From NCBI GenBank assembly GCA_905371865.1, contig CAJPNA010000092.1:1-6002 (forward strand): a stretch of DNA of 6,002 nucleotides. Direction: 5' to 3'. Position numbers and translations under genes: made by a program. Of this stretch, positions 5,839 through 6,002 are shown piece by piece; position 1 is the stretch's first letter, and each line of letters starts with the position of its first letter. The DNA comes from an uncultured Carnobacterium sp. (GTDB lineage Bacteria > Bacillota > Bacilli > Lactobacillales > Aerococcaceae). The notes beneath the pieces are model-generated. The model worked only from the letters and a program-made list of their open reading frames with translations, was not told where the DNA came from and did no database searches.

Positions 5839-5868
5839 ATTATAACTCAACTACTCACTCCGTGTACA
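5839..5868 (-). promoter_or_regulatory. Probable promoter of the minus-strand operon
   Basis: On the minus strand TGTACA (5868-5863, four of six matches to TTGACA) is followed after 18 nt by a consensus TATAAT (5844-5839). Transcription would start near 5834-5832, giving a leader of about 145 nt before ATG 5686. No better -10 element lies nearer the gene. The -35 hexamer touches an imperfect inverted repeat at 5868-5895. Confidence 0.6.
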
Positions 5869-5913
5869 GACCTAATTTTAAAAAAATTTCGGTCTAAAAC
5901 ACAATATGTTGTG
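5868..5913. repeat. Two small inverted repeats upstream of the minus-strand promoter
   Basis: AGACC (5868-5872) and GGTCT (5891-5895) flank an A/T-rich core that continues the symmetry imperfectly (about 10 of 13 pairs). Next to it, CACAATATGTTGTG (5900-5913) is a 14-bp near-palindrome matching at six of seven pairs. Their position just upstream of the -35 hexamer would suit regulator binding. Alternatively, the first is the remnant of a terminator for a gene to the right. The rest of 5914-6002 shows no gene on either strand. Confidence 0.35.
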
Positions 5914-6002
5914 CGTTGGTGTAATAATCTCATCTACAGACTGTGATTGTGAATCGCTTCATAACCGACTCGTAAGAACACTAGCTAGACTCAACATGTT
6001 AT

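Noticed and set aside
5737..5946. Plus-strand open frame of 69 codons in the right-hand intergenic region
   Set aside because: It is opposite the promoter and leader of the minus-strand operon, has no ribosome binding site, and its composition is not protein-like. It is weak but not fully excluded.
1..6002. tRNA, rRNA, CRISPR array or insertion sequence
   Set aside because: No cloverleaf, no regularly spaced repeats, and no transposase or terminal inverted repeats with target duplication were seen.

Overview
The window comes from a low-GC Firmicute (Bacillota) genome or, more likely, one of its mobile elements. The evidence is AT-rich sequence with A/T-ending codons, AGGAG-type ribosome binding sites, TTG/GTG start candidates, and sigma-A-like promoters. 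The plus-strand genes look like part of a conjugative type IV secretion (T4SS) region, so a conjugative plasmid, ICE or plasmid-like prophage is the best guess. No relaxase, VirB4/VirD4 ATPase or integrase is visible, so this rests on protein architecture rather than on a signature enzyme. The genus cannot be named from this sequence.

Plus strand, 1-3335: one very large polytopic membrane protein of VirB6/TrbL type. It enters from beyond the left edge. It is split by an apparent -1 frameshift (about 615-665) into an N-terminal piece (1-726) and a large second piece (723-3335). The architecture is two membrane segments, a roughly 340-residue hydrophilic domain, a further four-segment membrane core, then a charged, Ala-rich, helical tail of about 500 residues. 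A long hairpin at 3343-3382 follows the stop.

Plus strand, 3399-4055: a new transcription unit with a good promoter overlapping a dyad that could be an operator. It encodes an 88-residue two-TM protein resembling a VirB2/TrbC pilin-like T4SS component, and, 3 nt further on, a 107-residue soluble protein that I do not recognise. The unit ends at a 20-bp palindrome followed by a perfect 19-bp bidirectional terminator.

Minus strand, 5868-4159: a convergent two-gene operon. Its promoter lies near 5868-5839 and is followed by a leader of about 145 nt with hairpin potential. The first gene encodes a 271-residue protein of unknown function. The second, starting 4 nt after the first stops, encodes a metallo-beta-lactamase-fold hydrolase of the YycJ/WalJ type with all expected metal-binding motifs. 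The right end (about 5869-6002) has no convincing gene and holds small inverted repeats.

The likely picture is the edge of a T4SS operon, a separately promoted small membrane component, and a convergent accessory operon. The points most worth a second look are the frameshift in the VirB6-like gene, the dyad-bearing promoter at 3399-3428, the palindrome/terminator pair between the convergent units, and the leader of the minus-strand operon.
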